DNA of 64,000 nt, from contig NZ_WMJZ01000024.1 in NCBI RefSeq assembly GCF_009711095.1, forward strand, positions 1 to 64,000. The letters run 5' to 3'. The notes beneath the pieces were generated by a model. It was given only the letters and a program-made list of their open reading frames with translations. It was not told where the DNA came from and did not search any database. The first letter of the stretch is position 1, and each line of letters begins with the position of its first letter. Shown in pieces: positions 37,004 through 46,432 of the stretch. The translations under genes were made by a program, and so were the position numbers. This DNA comes from Intestinirhabdus alba (GTDB lineage: Bacteria; Pseudomonadota; Gammaproteobacteria; Enterobacterales; Enterobacteriaceae).

Positions 37004-38335
37004 ATGGAACAACCTCACTCCACCCCGACCTCTGGTCAGGGTATGCTGGAACGTGTGTTCAAACTGCGCGAACACGGCACAACGGTGCGTACCGAAGCCA
37101 TTGCCGGTTTCACCACCTTCCTGACGATGGTTTACATCGTTTTTGTTAACCCACAAATTCTGGGCGTCGCCGGCATGGACCCCAGCGCGGTTTTTGTGAC
37201 CACCTGCCTGATTGCGGCCTTTGGCAGCATCCTGATGGGGCTGTTCGCTAACCTGCCGGTGGCGCTTGCTCCGGCGATGGGCCTGAACGCCTTCTTCGCC
37301 TTTGTGGTGGTAGGTGCTATGGGGCTGCCGTGGCAGATCGGGATGGGGGCCATCTTCTGGGGGGCCGTTGGCCTGCTGCTGCTGACCCTTTTCCGCGTGC
37401 GCTACTGGATTATCGCCAATATTCCGCTCAGCCTGCGCGTTGGGATTACCAGCGGCATCGGCCTGTTTATCGGTATGATGGGGCTGAAAAACGCCGGGAT
37501 AATCGTTGCTAATCCGGAGACCCTGGTCAGCATCGGTAACCTGACCTCCCACAGCGTGCTGCTGGGGGCGCTCGGCTTCTTTATTATCGCCGTTCTGGCG
37601 TCGCGTAATATCCATGCCGCGGTGCTGGTTTCCATTATTGTCACCACCCTTCTGGGCTGGCTGCTGGGCGACGTGCAGTACAGCGGCATTGTCTCCGCGC
37701 CGCCGAGCGTCGCGCCGGTGATAGGCCAGGTGGATCTCGCCGGTTCGCTTAACGTCGGGCTGGCGGGGATAATCTTCTCCTTTATGCTGGTGAACCTGTT
37801 CGACTCCTCCGGCACGCTGATTGGCGTGACCGATAAAGCCGGGCTGGTGGATGCGAAGGGAAAATTCCCGCGCATGAAGCAGGCGCTGTTTGTGGACAGC
37901 ATCTCCTCGGTTTCGGGCGCATTTATCGGCACCTCGTCGGTAACCGCCTATATTGAATCCTCCTCCGGCGTCTCGGTCGGCGGCCGTACCGGACTCACTG
38001 CGGTGATTGTCGGCCTGCTGTTTCTGCTGGTTATCTTCCTGTCGCCGCTGGCGGGAATGGTGCCGGGCTACGCCGCCGCCGGCGCGCTGATTTATGTGGG
38101 GGTGATGATGACCTCAAGCCTTGCGCGGGTGAAGTGGGAGGATTTAACCGAGTCGGTTCCGGCCTTTATTACCGCCGTGATGATGCCGTTCAGCTTCTCG
38201 ATTACCGAAGGCATTGCGCTGGGCTTTATCTCTTATTGCGTTATGAAGATCGGCACCGGCCGCCTGCGTGAACTTAGCCCGTGCGTGGTGGTGGTAGCGC
38301 TGTTGTTTGTGCTGAAGATTGTCTTTGTCGACTGA
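37004..38335 (+). CDS. adeP: Adenine permease AdeP (YieG/PurP)
   Basis: A 443-residue high-affinity adenine:proton symporter of the AzgA-like NCS2 branch, with 12-14 hydrophobic segments. The conserved ALAPAMGLNAFFAF (about residue 86), SGIGLFIGMMGLKNAG and TSSVTAYIESSSGVSVGGRTGLTAV segments match E. coli AdeP (445 residues). In E. coli it is under PurR. A terminator follows the stop. Confidence 0.94.
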   Translation: MEQPHSTPTSGQGMLERVFKLREHGTTVRTEAIAGFTTFLTMVYIVFVNPQILGVAGMDPSAVFVTTCLIAAFGSILMGLFANLPVALAPAMGLNAFFAFVVVGAMGLPWQIGMGAIFWGAVGLLLLTLFRVRYWIIANIPLSLRVGITSGIGLFIGMMGLKNAGIIVANPETLVSIGNLTSHSVLLGALGFFIIAVLASRNIHAAVLVSIIVTTLLGWLLGDVQYSGIVSAPPSVAPVIGQVDLAGSLNVGLAGIIFSFMLVNLFDSSGTLIGVTDKAGLVDAKGKFPRMKQALFVDSISSVSGAFIGTSSVTAYIESSSGVSVGGRTGLTAVIVGLLFLLVIFLSPLAGMVPGYAAAGALIYVGVMMTSSLARVKWEDLTESVPAFITAVMMPFSFSITEGIALGFISYCVMKIGTGRLRELSPCVVVVALLFVLKIVFVD

Positions 38336-38341
38336 CGGGAT

Positions 38342-38370
38342 GCCCCACCCGTCGGCGGGTGGGGCGTCTT
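38342..38370 (+). terminator. adeP terminator
   Basis: GCCCCACCCG-TCGG-CGGGTGGGGC (38342-38365) is a 10-bp stem with a tetraloop, followed by GTCTT. The T-run is short but the stem is very stable; it lies six bases after the adeP stop, between convergent genes. Confidence 0.8.
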
Positions 38371-38383
38371 CAGCCCGGCGCTG

Positions 38384-39796
38384 TTAGCCCGGTGCCGGAA
38401 CAATAAAAAAGTTGTACAGGGCGAAGAGACACAGCGCGCTAATCAGTACGGCATAGCTCTTGTCATGCCAGTGGCTGAAGGTTGTCAGGCCGCGCTCTCT
38501 GCGTGCTTTTATATAGAACCCCAGCCCAAGGGTGTACAAAATCATCGACAGCAGCAGGTAGGTCAGTCCGCCCGCGTAGATCAGCCAGAATCCATACAGC
38601 GAGCCGATAAATCCGACTATCGCCAGTGAGAACTGCCGTTCCCGCAGCGCCAGTTTCAGAACAAACAGCGCCGCCAGCAGATAAGGGATCAGCACCATCG
38701 AGGTGGATAGCTGGATCAGCGTGTTGTAGCCCGACTCATAAACCCTCGCCAACAGAATCAAGCCGGTGATGAACGCGGTTGTCAGCCACAGGGAGTATTT
38801 TGGCGTACCCGCGTGGTTCAGTTGTCCAAAGCAGGCCGGGGCGGTATGCTGCGGCCCCCGACCGGCCAGCCAGAGCATTTCAGATGACAGCATCAGCCAT
38901 GAAAGCAGGCCGCCGCTGACGGACACCACCAGGCCGATATTAATCAGCATTGCGCCCCAGGGACCGGTCACTTTTTCAAATACCAGCGCCATCGACGGGT
39001 TTTTCATGGCGGCCAGCTCGTGCTGGGGAACGATGCCCAGCGAAAGAATGGACACGCACATCAATAGCAGGCTGGTCATCGCGAATCCCAGGAACGTTGC
39101 CCGGCTAATGGTGCTCAGTCCTTTCGTGCGCGAAGAGTAAACCGTGGCGCTCTCTATACCCAGATAGACCCACACGGTATAGAGCATGGTGTGTTTTACC
39201 TGAGTGATAACGGAGCCAAGCTGGGGGGTGCCCCAGAAATCGATGCTGAAAGTTTTGATCTTAAACGCCAGCATAATGCAGATAATAAACAGCAGAATGG
39301 GAATAATTTTTGCGACGGTGATGATGCAGTTCAGGATAAAAGCCCCGTACACGCCGCGCAGAACGAAGAAATGGATAATCCAGATCAGGATCAGCCCGCA
39401 AACGACCGAAGGGAGCGTCGTCCCATCGCCAAAAAACGCCAGCGGTTTAAAGGAACCAAGGGCGCTGAACAGAATAATCAGATAGCTGGCGCAGGCCATC
39501 CATGCGGATATCCAGTAGCCCCACGCGGCGTTAAAACCAATGTAGTCACCGAAGCCTTCACGCACATAGCCATAAAGCCCGTCGGCGCTATCGCTGAATC
39601 GCAGGGAAAGATACTGAAAAATTCGCGTCAGGGTCAGCATTCCGCAAAGGGTGATACCCCATGCGATAAGCACAGCGCCAGCGCCGGCACCTTCCGCCAT
39701 GTTCTGCGGCAAACTGAAGATACCGCTACCAATAATTCCGCCTACCACCAGAAGGGTGAGCGGCAATAAACCCAGTTTCTTTTTTGCCGTCGTCAT
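38384..39796 (-). CDS. APC-family amino acid antiporter, arginine/ornithine-type
   Basis: A 470-residue permease with about 12 transmembrane segments of the basic amino acid/polyamine antiporter family. The N-terminal substrate loop GGIIGSGIFSLPQNMAEGAG is typical of ArcD/LysP-type arginine-ornithine exchangers. It is 57 bp downstream of a dimethylarginine hydrolase gene and almost surely in the same operon, so it may import methylarginines or export citrulline/ornithine. That substrate is inferred from context only. There is no orthologue at this place in E. coli. Confidence 0.82.
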   Translation of the reverse strand: MTTAKKKLGLLPLTLLVVGGIIGSGIFSLPQNMAEGAGAGAVLIAWGITLCGMLTLTRIFQYLSLRFSDSADGLYGYVREGFGDYIGFNAAWGYWISAWMACASYLIILFSALGSFKPLAFFGDGTTLPSVVCGLILIWIIHFFVLRGVYGAFILNCIITVAKIIPILLFIICIMLAFKIKTFSIDFWGTPQLGSVITQVKHTMLYTVWVYLGIESATVYSSRTKGLSTISRATFLGFAMTSLLLMCVSILSLGIVPQHELAAMKNPSMALVFEKVTGPWGAMLINIGLVVSVSGGLLSWLMLSSEMLWLAGRGPQHTAPACFGQLNHAGTPKYSLWLTTAFITGLILLARVYESGYNTLIQLSTSMVLIPYLLAALFVLKLALRERQFSLAIVGFIGSLYGFWLIYAGGLTYLLLSMILYTLGLGFYIKARRERGLTTFSHWHDKSYAVLISALCLFALYNFFIVPAPG

Positions 39797-39853
39797 TGCC
39801 GTCTGCCGTTACGTTAAGAAAAGCCGCTGACAAGAGCGGCGGAGTGAATTGTC

Positions 39854-40618
39854 TCAGAAACGTAGCGACATGCAGCTAACGCCGCCATCTATCTTTCGGT
39901 ACTCTGAAGTATCGACTTCGATAACCTGGTAGCCCAGAGCAGCGATTTTCTCGCGGGTTTCAGGGTAGCCTGCGGGCATGATCACCCGGTCGTTAACCCA
40001 GATGCTGTTTGCGGCATAGGCTTCCTCACGGGGAATTTCAATAATATTCAGGTGCTGAAACTCAGGCTTATGGACGAACTCGCCGGCGGCCAGCAGGTTA
40101 TTATTTTCCAGGTACGCCAGGCCTGTTTTTAAGTGGAGGACCTCTTTCAGGCTGACTATCGAACCCGTCATGCCGTACTTATTCAGAATGGCGATCGTCC
40201 GCTCGGCCCCGGACCGGTTGGTGCGGGCGGATAAGCCGATATAGTAATGTGAGCCGACCATCATGATATCGCCAGCTTCAACGGTATCCGGCGCGCTAAT
40301 GTGCTCAAGTCTACCCGGATAAAAACGGCTTAACGTCTGCTCAATGCTCTCCGTCTCGCCACGGCGGCTTTCAGCGCCCGGGCGGGTAATAATCGCGCAG
40401 TGCGGCGTGCAGAGTGCGGTATCTTCGACAAATACAGAATCCGGAAAACGCTCATCCGCAGGCAGGAGAGTGATCGTCACATCGCACTGCTGCAGCGCGC
40501 GGATATATTCATTGTGCTGATCCAGGGATTTCAGATAGTCAGGTTTGCCAAGGTTGGCCGATGTTAGTCCATTAATCATTGATTTTCCGGGAGTTTTACA
40601 AATAACATGTTTAAACAT
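39854..40618 (-). CDS. ddaH: N(G),N(G)-dimethylarginine dimethylaminohydrolase
   Basis: A 254-residue enzyme that hydrolyses asymmetric N-methylated arginines to citrulline and methylamines. It closely resembles Pseudomonas aeruginosa DDAH, including identical length and the catalytic triad in the same numbering: Cys249 (GGVSCMSLRF at the C-terminus), His162 (LHLKTGLAYL) and Glu114 (DTVEAGDIMM). Substrate-binding acidic residues are in FPDSVFVEDTA. I start it at MFKHVICKTPG, behind AAGGA; an earlier in-frame ATG at 40657 lacks a site. It is first gene of a two-gene operon with the permease. Confidence 0.93.
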   Translation of the reverse strand: MFKHVICKTPGKSMINGLTSANLGKPDYLKSLDQHNEYIRALQQCDVTITLLPADERFPDSVFVEDTALCTPHCAIITRPGAESRRGETESIEQTLSRFYPGRLEHISAPDTVEAGDIMMVGSHYYIGLSARTNRSGAERTIAILNKYGMTGSIVSLKEVLHLKTGLAYLENNNLLAAGEFVHKPEFQHLNIIEIPREEAYAANSIWVNDRVIMPAGYPETREKIAALGYQVIEVDTSEYRKIDGGVSCMSLRF

Positions 40619-40655
40619 CACGCGGTTTTCCTTAATAAATATGTAATGTTTATGC

Positions 40656-40685
40656 ATATTAATTCGTGTTTATTAACTGTGTCAA
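40656..40685 (-). promoter_or_regulatory. Predicted ddaH promoter
   Basis: On the minus strand, TTGACA (40685 to 40680) is followed after 18 bp by TAATAT (40661 to 40656), or after 17 bp by TTAATA. This is a strong sigma-70-like pair about 40 bp upstream of the ddaH start. Confidence 0.6.
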
Positions 40686-40889
40686 CCAGCAAGAGCCGGG
40701 GTAAATCACGTTAAAAAGCCAGGCGGCGTCGCTTAGCCGAGCACCTGAGGCGAGGTTTTACGGGGGCGGTTAACCTTCGTCAGGTTCCTGCGGGCAAAGC
40801 GTGTCGCCATTTTCCGCACCGTGTGTAACCATTGACGATCGTAAATAATCTTATCGTTGAAGCCGCAAGGCCGGGAGGCGATCGGCCGG

Positions 40890-41372
40890 TTAAAAGGCGG
40901 AACAGGTCATAATGGGCAGTTCCAGTCCGTCGAAAATCCAGGTATCATCTTTAATCTGGCTGACATAAAAGTAGTCAAAATTGTCCAGCTGAATATGGCT
41001 AAACAGCTCTTCAGGCGTATTATCATCCGGCGTTTTGCTGAGGCTATGGTGATAGGCGTGGTAAATTTTGCTGTTGCCCACTCTGGTTACCGAAAGCGAC
41101 ATGGTCCGATCGACGGTATACTGACGCTGCTCATCCGTCACCGAGCCCTTAAAGCTCAGCGCCATTATATTCTCCTGCAGGATAACCAGAGTTGTCAGCT
41201 TTGAGGTGATGACCCGCCCTGATGATAATTCTCGTCTGGTGTCGGTATTACTGAAGCATTTAATCCCCACCGTGGCGCTATCGCTCTGAGTTTTAAAGAT
41301 AATTAATGCAAATATAATCAGGTTCAGGATAATAACTGCCACAGTCACTATTATCGTTTTTGAATTACGCAT
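40890..41372 (-). CDS. FidL-like membrane protein
   Basis: A 160-residue protein with one N-terminal membrane anchor (about residues 6-27, IIVTVAVIILNLIIFALIIF) and an extracytoplasmic domain with a few cysteines (CFSN, MTCSAF). Size and layout match FidL-like proteins, which are encoded next to MarT/ToxR-type regulators. It follows the regulator by two bases, with its own GGGGA ribosome-binding site. It probably stabilises or tunes the regulator's periplasmic sensor. The family assignment rests on pattern and neighbour, not a strong motif. Confidence 0.7.
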   Translation of the reverse strand: MRNSKTIIVTVAVIILNLIIFALIIFKTQSDSATVGIKCFSNTDTRRELSSGRVITSKLTTLVILQENIMALSFKGSVTDEQRQYTVDRTMSLSVTRVGNSKIYHAYHHSLSKTPDDNTPEELFSHIQLDNFDYFYVSQIKDDTWIFDGLELPIMTCSAF

Positions 41373-41374
41373 TT

Positions 41375-42157
41375 TTATTCCCCTAAAATATAGCGACTGG
41401 TCATGCAGCTGATATAATCCCCGGATTCATTTTTGTTACAAATGCTGATAAAGGTTCGTTTAATCTGCACCCGGTCAAACGTTGAATAATATATATCGCT
41501 GCTGTCCTTCTCACAGCTGATGCCCAGGCGGCTTAGTTCTTTTTTCGCCTGCTCGCCTGGCTGCGCCGGAGAATCGTAGCTGAGGTTGCCGACCAGAAAC
41601 AAATTACACTTTTTATAAGTACCCATGTTGCGGATATCTGTCTCTTCGAACGACAGGTTATCGCTGACGTTTTCGTTATTAACAATAAGATAGAACATAA
41701 TAATAGAAATAATATTTAACACCACGATGGTGGAAATCAATAGCCATTTTTTAACACTAATCTGCCGGTGGACTTCAGCTTTTTGTTCATGATAACTTAC
41801 CGTCGCTGGTTCTTTTTTTTGCTCATTTAATACAGGTTCCACGCTGGCGGTGAAGCAAAGCCCCCGGCGGCGAATCGTTTGTATCAGGCCAGGATCGCGG
41901 CCTAATATTTTAAATGCTTTACGCAATTCACTTAGCGCAACGTTAACGCTGATCGTGGAGCCGGAGAAGCCATAATCTTCCCAGACGCTTTTAACCAGCT
42001 CGTCACGCGGTACGACCTTTTGTCGGTTCTTGATCAGCTCAGAGAGTAATCGGGAGGTCTGATTTGATAATTGTATGAAAGAGTCCTCTTCCTCCAATAA
42101 GCGAAGGACGCCGCTGTCCGCATCATAAACCATGCAATAATCAATAACATAGATCAT
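41375..42157 (-). CDS. ToxR/MarT-like transmembrane transcriptional regulator
   Basis: A protein of 260 residues. The N-terminal OmpR/ToxR-type winged helix (about 1-105, with LVKSVWEDYGFSGSTISVNVALSELRKAF and QTIRRRGLCF) is followed by a linker and one transmembrane helix (about 138-160). The periplasmic domain of about 100 residues has four cysteines. I prefer ATG 42157 over 42169 because only the later start has room for the AAGGATGAAGAG site. It is divergent from the fimbrial operon, its likely target, and paired with the FidL-like gene. DNA here is visibly AT-rich. Confidence 0.82.
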   Translation of the reverse strand: MIYVIDYCMVYDADSGVLRLLEEEDSFIQLSNQTSRLLSELIKNRQKVVPRDELVKSVWEDYGFSGSTISVNVALSELRKAFKILGRDPGLIQTIRRRGLCFTASVEPVLNEQKKEPATVSYHEQKAEVHRQISVKKWLLISTIVVLNIISIIMFYLIVNNENVSDNLSFEETDIRNMGTYKKCNLFLVGNLSYDSPAQPGEQAKKELSRLGISCEKDSSDIYYSTFDRVQIKRTFISICNKNESGDYISCMTSRYILGE

Positions 42158-42565
42158 GTTTCTCTTCATCCTTAAGATTATATTATGTTTTTCTTCTAGT
42201 ATTTAGGTAAAAAATTTACAGGTCAAGGTGTGAAAATTACTGGTGGATTATGACGGGCGGTTATTCTTAATAATATTAAACAAAAATAGGGATATTCCTG
42301 GTGTTTTATGGAGTGTAGGGGTTTTTTAAACTTATAATTCACCTTAAGCTAGATTATAAATATTATTAAGGTGAAATGTTAGAATAATATTTCAATATTA
42401 AGCTTTTTTTAGCATTATTATGTCGCTGATGTCGGATCTGAGGCTTCTGCGCGTGATGAAGTCAGCTATGCCTGCGGCTTAACCGCTGCTACCTCTTTGC
42501 AATGCCAGCGGGACGAAAGCCGTTTTCGCCCGTAACACCTGATAGATGATATAGTGGAGTTTTGT
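42158..42565. promoter_or_regulatory. Divergent regulator/fimbria control region
   Basis: About 400 bp without a gene. The half next to the regulator is strongly AT-rich, with several AATATT/TAATAT runs, and is a likely H-NS and ToxR-type target. The half next to the pilin gene is of more ordinary composition. No inverted repeats or recombinase gene suggesting phase inversion were seen. Confidence 0.45.
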
Positions 42566-43156
42566 ATGAGCGATAAGTTTTTTGTGGTTACGGCGTTATC
42601 TGTAACTTTATTTTCTGGTTATGCGCTGGCAGATAATAACAGCGCAGGTGGCGCAATTAATTTTAGTGGGGCGATTACCGATACCACCTGTACGATTAAC
42701 GGTGGAAAAAGCGCTGATTTTACCGTAGTGCTGAACCCCATTTCTGTATCCGATGCCGGTACTACCGTCGGGCCGATAACTAAAAACAAAAAATCATTTT
42801 CCCTGACGTTCTCCGGTTGCACGGGAGCCAGCACAACTACAAATAATAAAACACCATTAAAAATGTACTTCTCATCCGCGCAAAATATCTCTACTGATGG
42901 TAAATATTTAATCAATACCACGGTGAATGAAAACGATCCTGCCGTCGCTCTCAATGTAGGGTTCTCACTGGCTAAGCCGGGTGCGGCCACGCCCATTCTA
43001 TTAAATCAGCCTTTTGATACCGGTGTTTTGGGAAATAAAACCGCCCCGGATGCGGAAACCATAACGCTGGACGTTTATTACTATAAAACCAACGCGCTGG
43101 CGGCCAGGGTAGGAAGCCTTAGCTCGAACCTGACCTACACCATCTCCTATTTATAA
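42566..43156 (+). CDS. Fimbrial major subunit (type 1-like pilin)
   Basis: A 196-residue secreted pilin. A Sec signal peptide (MSDKFFVVTALSVTLFSGYALA) precedes an N-terminal donor strand of the type GGAINFSGAITDTTC. Two cysteines (near TTCTINGG and SGCTGAS) form the usual disulphide, and the C-terminus ends in a beta strand with penultimate tyrosine (YTISYL). GTGGAG at 42554-42559 is the ribosome-binding site for ATG 42566. It is the first gene of the operon. No closely named fimbria was recognised. Confidence 0.9.
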   Translation: MSDKFFVVTALSVTLFSGYALADNNSAGGAINFSGAITDTTCTINGGKSADFTVVLNPISVSDAGTTVGPITKNKKSFSLTFSGCTGASTTTNNKTPLKMYFSSAQNISTDGKYLINTTVNENDPAVALNVGFSLAKPGAATPILLNQPFDTGVLGNKTAPDAETITLDVYYYKTNALAARVGSLSSNLTYTISYL

Positions 43157-43207
43157 TGGACTATGCCTGGCCTTGCCTGCATGGCCAGGCCAGGAAGAAA
43201 CGTTGCA

Positions 43208-43909
43208 ATGCGTATTTTTATATTATTGATAAGCGGCCTGCTGTCTCTATTTTCCTGCGCGGTTTCCGCCAATGTGGTTATTAATGGCACCCGCGTTATT
43301 TATCCTGGCGACAGTAAAGAGGTGGTGATTCAACTGGTTAATAACGGACCCGACCCGGCGCTGGTTCAGTCATGGATTGATGATGGTGATGTGAACTCGA
43401 CGCCGGAAACGTCACGCGCGCCCTTTCTGCTCTCGCCTCCGGTAGTAAAGATCGACGGCGGAAGCGGCCAGCAGCTGCGCATTAAAAAGCTACCTGACTC
43501 GCTGCCTGCGGATCGGGAATCCATCTTTTATCTCAACGTACTTGATATCCCTCCCGTCCCGGAAAATGTGCAGGGAATGAATACGCTACAGCTGGCGATT
43601 AAATCGCGGATCAAGCTGTTCGTTCGCCCGCAGACGATAAAAAGTGAGGCCAGTCATGCTATCGATAAGGTCAGCCTGACGGCGGCGGGTCAGGCGTTTC
43701 GCATCGTTAACCGCAGCCCGTTCTTTATCACTCTTGCCAGTATCGACGATCGCCGCGGCAGGAAAATGCTCGAGGAATCGCTGATGGTTGCGCCCTTTTC
43801 CGACGCCATCGGCAAAACCCTTGCTCCGGCGATCAAGGCGCAGACCTACAGCCTGATATATGTTGACGATTTGGGCGCTTATAAGCATCACGACCTTATC
43901 GCGCAATAA
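43208..43909 (+). CDS. Periplasmic fimbrial chaperone (PapD family)
   Basis: A 233-residue chaperone with signal peptide (cleavage after CAVSA) and two immunoglobulin-like domains. Conserved subunit-anchoring residues are present: arginine in INGTRVIYPGD and lysine in LAIKSRIKLFVRP, plus the alternating hydrophobic G1 strand (NTLQLAIKSRIKLF). I start at MRIFILLISG behind AGGAAG, not at the upstream in-frame ATG at 43163. It shares one base with the usher start. Confidence 0.92.
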   Translation: MRIFILLISGLLSLFSCAVSANVVINGTRVIYPGDSKEVVIQLVNNGPDPALVQSWIDDGDVNSTPETSRAPFLLSPPVVKIDGGSGQQLRIKKLPDSLPADRESIFYLNVLDIPPVPENVQGMNTLQLAIKSRIKLFVRPQTIKSEASHAIDKVSLTAAGQAFRIVNRSPFFITLASIDDRRGRKMLEESLMVAPFSDAIGKTLAPAIKAQTYSLIYVDDLGAYKHHDLIAQ

Positions 43910-46419
43910 TGGGCACCAGGATGATGAAACAGACCCGGGATGCCCTGTGCTGGCTTGCGCTATGTCCGCTGTTGGCGGTGCAGGAAAGCGCGGCGGTAAC
44001 CTTCAATACCTCTCTTCTTGCGGGGGCATCCGGGGAGTCCGATCTGTCGCGCTTTTTTGAAGACCGGAACATGCTCGCGGGCCGCCAGGAGATGGATATC
44101 TACGTTAATGACGACTGGAAGGGGCGTTATAACCTGCTTTTCGGCGACGATAGCCAGCACATTCAGATCAAAAAAAGTGATGCGGCCCTGCTTGGGCTGG
44201 ATCTCAGCGCGCTGAAGACGCCGCCGTTTGATCCTGATTTCTATACCCTTCAGCAGGTGGTGCAGGGCGGAAGCGTGGCGGTGAATAGCGGTACGCTGAG
44301 CGTCCGCCTGACGGTGCCCCAGCGCTTCGTTGAACATACCGAAGCGGGCTATGTGCCCCCCAGGTTCTGGAACGAGGGGGTGCCGGCGCTGCTGCTTTCC
44401 TGGAACTCAACCTGGTATAAGACCTTTGCCCGTCAGGGCGGAAGCGGCGGTGATGACAACTTTTATACCGGACTGGAGTCCGGCGCGAATCTGGCGGGCT
44501 GGCAGTTTCGCGACAGCAGCGCTTTTCGCAAACGCTCCGGCGACGGCGGCAGCTGGCAAAATAACACCCGCTTTATCCGCAAACCGCTTGCGGCGATAAA
44601 ATCATCGCTCACCGCAGGCGACTTCTACAGCGGCGGGACGCTGTTTGACTCTATCCGAACCCGGGGCGTTTCGCTGGCCTCCGATCTCGCCATGCGGCCG
44701 AACTCGCAGCAGGGCTTTTCTCCCGTGGTGCGCGGCGTGGCGCAAACTAACGCGATGGTCAGCGTTGTGCAGAACGGGGTGACGATCTACCAGGAGAACG
44801 TCCCGCCCGGTCAGTTTATTCTCGATAATATTCAGCCCACCGGCTCGTCAGGGGATCTGCTGGTGAAGGTGCGCGAGGCCGACGGGCGGGAGCAGATTTT
44901 TACCGTTCCCTTCTCGGCCGTGCCCGGTATGCTGAAAGAGGGAGTCAGCCAGTACGACCTGGTGGCGGGCAGGGTGAAGCAGGCCAATACCCGCTACGAA
45001 CCGCCGTTTGTGCGGGGCACCGTGCGCTATGGTTTTAATAACCTGGTGACCGGCTATGCCGGCGCGCTATTCAGCAAAGAGTACCGCGCTGGTCTGCTGG
45101 GGGCGGGCTGGAACTTTCCCATCGGGGCGCTCTCCGTTGATATGACCCACGCCGACACGCGGCTGCCCTATAAACGGCAGAGCGGGCAGAGCCTTCGCGT
45201 TTCGTACAGTAAATTCTTTAATACCACCGCGACGAATTTTACCCTTGCGGCTTACCGCTACTCCACGAAAGGCTATTACAGCTTTAGTGATGCCATCTAT
45301 TCCCGGGACGGCTATTCCCGGTACAGGAACTATCGCAACAACTTCGAGCCGCGGAACCCTGACGAAGCCGCGCCAGTCGATCTCAATACCTGGGATGCCC
45401 TGCGCTCCGCGCGGCCCAGAAACACCTTTACGCTCAACCTGAATCAGCGGCTGGGAGACTCGCTGGGCACCCTGTTTTTCTCCGGCACCTGGCGCGACTA
45501 CTGGAATCAGCAAAATGCTAACCGTGAGTATCAGCTCGGTTATTCCAACGTCTGGCAGCGGCTCAACTACGCCGTTTCGGCCAGCCGGGTGCGCAACGAC
45601 CAGCGGCAGGAGGAAACGCGCCTTTATCTTACGCTGAGCGTGCCGTTTTCGCTGTTTGACAACAGCGCCTGGCTCAGCGCGGGGATCTCCACCACCCGCT
45701 CGCGCTACCAGCAGAGCAACGTTACGCTCAGCGGCAGCGCGCTGGAATCACAGCGGCTTACCTGGACGCTGTCGGGGGCCAACCAGCAGGGCGGACAGAA
45801 TACCGCCAGTGCGAACCTCGCGTGGCGCTCACGCTTCTCCACCCTTAGCGGATCGTACAGCGAGTCGGGGGACTATCGGCAGGCCGGCCTGAGCGCCCGC
45901 GGCAGCGTGGTGGCGATCCCCTGGCATGTGCTGGCGTCCAATGAAATGGGTAACACCCTGATGGTGGTGGAAGCGCCGAAGGCCAAAGGCCTGATGGTGA
46001 ATGGCGACAGCAGTATCGTCACTAACGGCGACGGGCTGGCGCTGATCCCCTACGCCACGCCGTACCGTAAAAACACTATCACGCTGACCAATACCGAAGC
46101 GATGTCCGGGGCGGAGGTGAAGGGCAATCAGGCGAACAGCATCCCCTACGAGGGGTCGGTGAACGTGATTCGTTTTGCGACCGACACCCGCCGCTCGTGG
46201 ACCTTCCGCGCGCTGGACGGCGCGGGCAGGGCGCTGCCGTTTGGGGCGGAAGTGGTTGATAAAAAAGGGCAGACGGCAGGCTACGTCGGGCAGGCAAGCG
46301 TGCTGTACGTCAAAGCTGACAACGCGCCGGAGCGGCTTGAGGTGCTGATGAAAAACCGGCGCTGCGTCCTCGTTCACCCGCCGCTGTCGCTCGACGGCCC
46401 GCCCGCGCAGTGTCGATAA
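43909..46419 (+). CDS. Fimbrial outer-membrane usher (FimD/PapC family)
   Basis: An 836-residue usher: signal peptide, N-terminal chaperone-binding domain (VTFNTSLLAG...), 24-strand barrel with plug domain (around residues 230-330, PVVRGVAQTNAMVSVVQNG) and two C-terminal domains ending with paired cysteines (RRCVLVHPPLSLDGPPAQC). Start ATG overlaps the chaperone stop (TAATG), with an alternative at 43921. It secretes and assembles the pilus. Confidence 0.95.
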   Translation: MGTRMMKQTRDALCWLALCPLLAVQESAAVTFNTSLLAGASGESDLSRFFEDRNMLAGRQEMDIYVNDDWKGRYNLLFGDDSQHIQIKKSDAALLGLDLSALKTPPFDPDFYTLQQVVQGGSVAVNSGTLSVRLTVPQRFVEHTEAGYVPPRFWNEGVPALLLSWNSTWYKTFARQGGSGGDDNFYTGLESGANLAGWQFRDSSAFRKRSGDGGSWQNNTRFIRKPLAAIKSSLTAGDFYSGGTLFDSIRTRGVSLASDLAMRPNSQQGFSPVVRGVAQTNAMVSVVQNGVTIYQENVPPGQFILDNIQPTGSSGDLLVKVREADGREQIFTVPFSAVPGMLKEGVSQYDLVAGRVKQANTRYEPPFVRGTVRYGFNNLVTGYAGALFSKEYRAGLLGAGWNFPIGALSVDMTHADTRLPYKRQSGQSLRVSYSKFFNTTATNFTLAAYRYSTKGYYSFSDAIYSRDGYSRYRNYRNNFEPRNPDEAAPVDLNTWDALRSARPRNTFTLNLNQRLGDSLGTLFFSGTWRDYWNQQNANREYQLGYSNVWQRLNYAVSASRVRNDQRQEETRLYLTLSVPFSLFDNSAWLSAGISTTRSRYQQSNVTLSGSALESQRLTWTLSGANQQGGQNTASANLAWRSRFSTLSGSYSESGDYRQAGLSARGSVVAIPWHVLASNEMGNTLMVVEAPKAKGLMVNGDSSIVTNGDGLALIPYATPYRKNTITLTNTEAMSGAEVKGNQANSIPYEGSVNVIRFATDTRRSWTFRALDGAGRALPFGAEVVDKKGQTAGYVGQASVLYVKADNAPERLEVLMKNRRCVLVHPPLSLDGPPAQCR

Positions 46420-46432
46420 AAAAGGATAATCT

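Noticed and set aside
40733-40889. An Arg/Lys-rich open frame of about 50 codons on the minus strand just beyond the FidL-like gene, possibly a gene remnant.
   Set aside because: No convincing start or ribosome-binding site, no family recognised, and open frames of this size are common by chance in GC-rich DNA.
42158-42565. A fim-type invertible phase switch ahead of the pilin gene.
   Set aside because: No flanking inverted repeats and no tyrosine recombinase gene are visible; a ToxR-like regulator is present instead.
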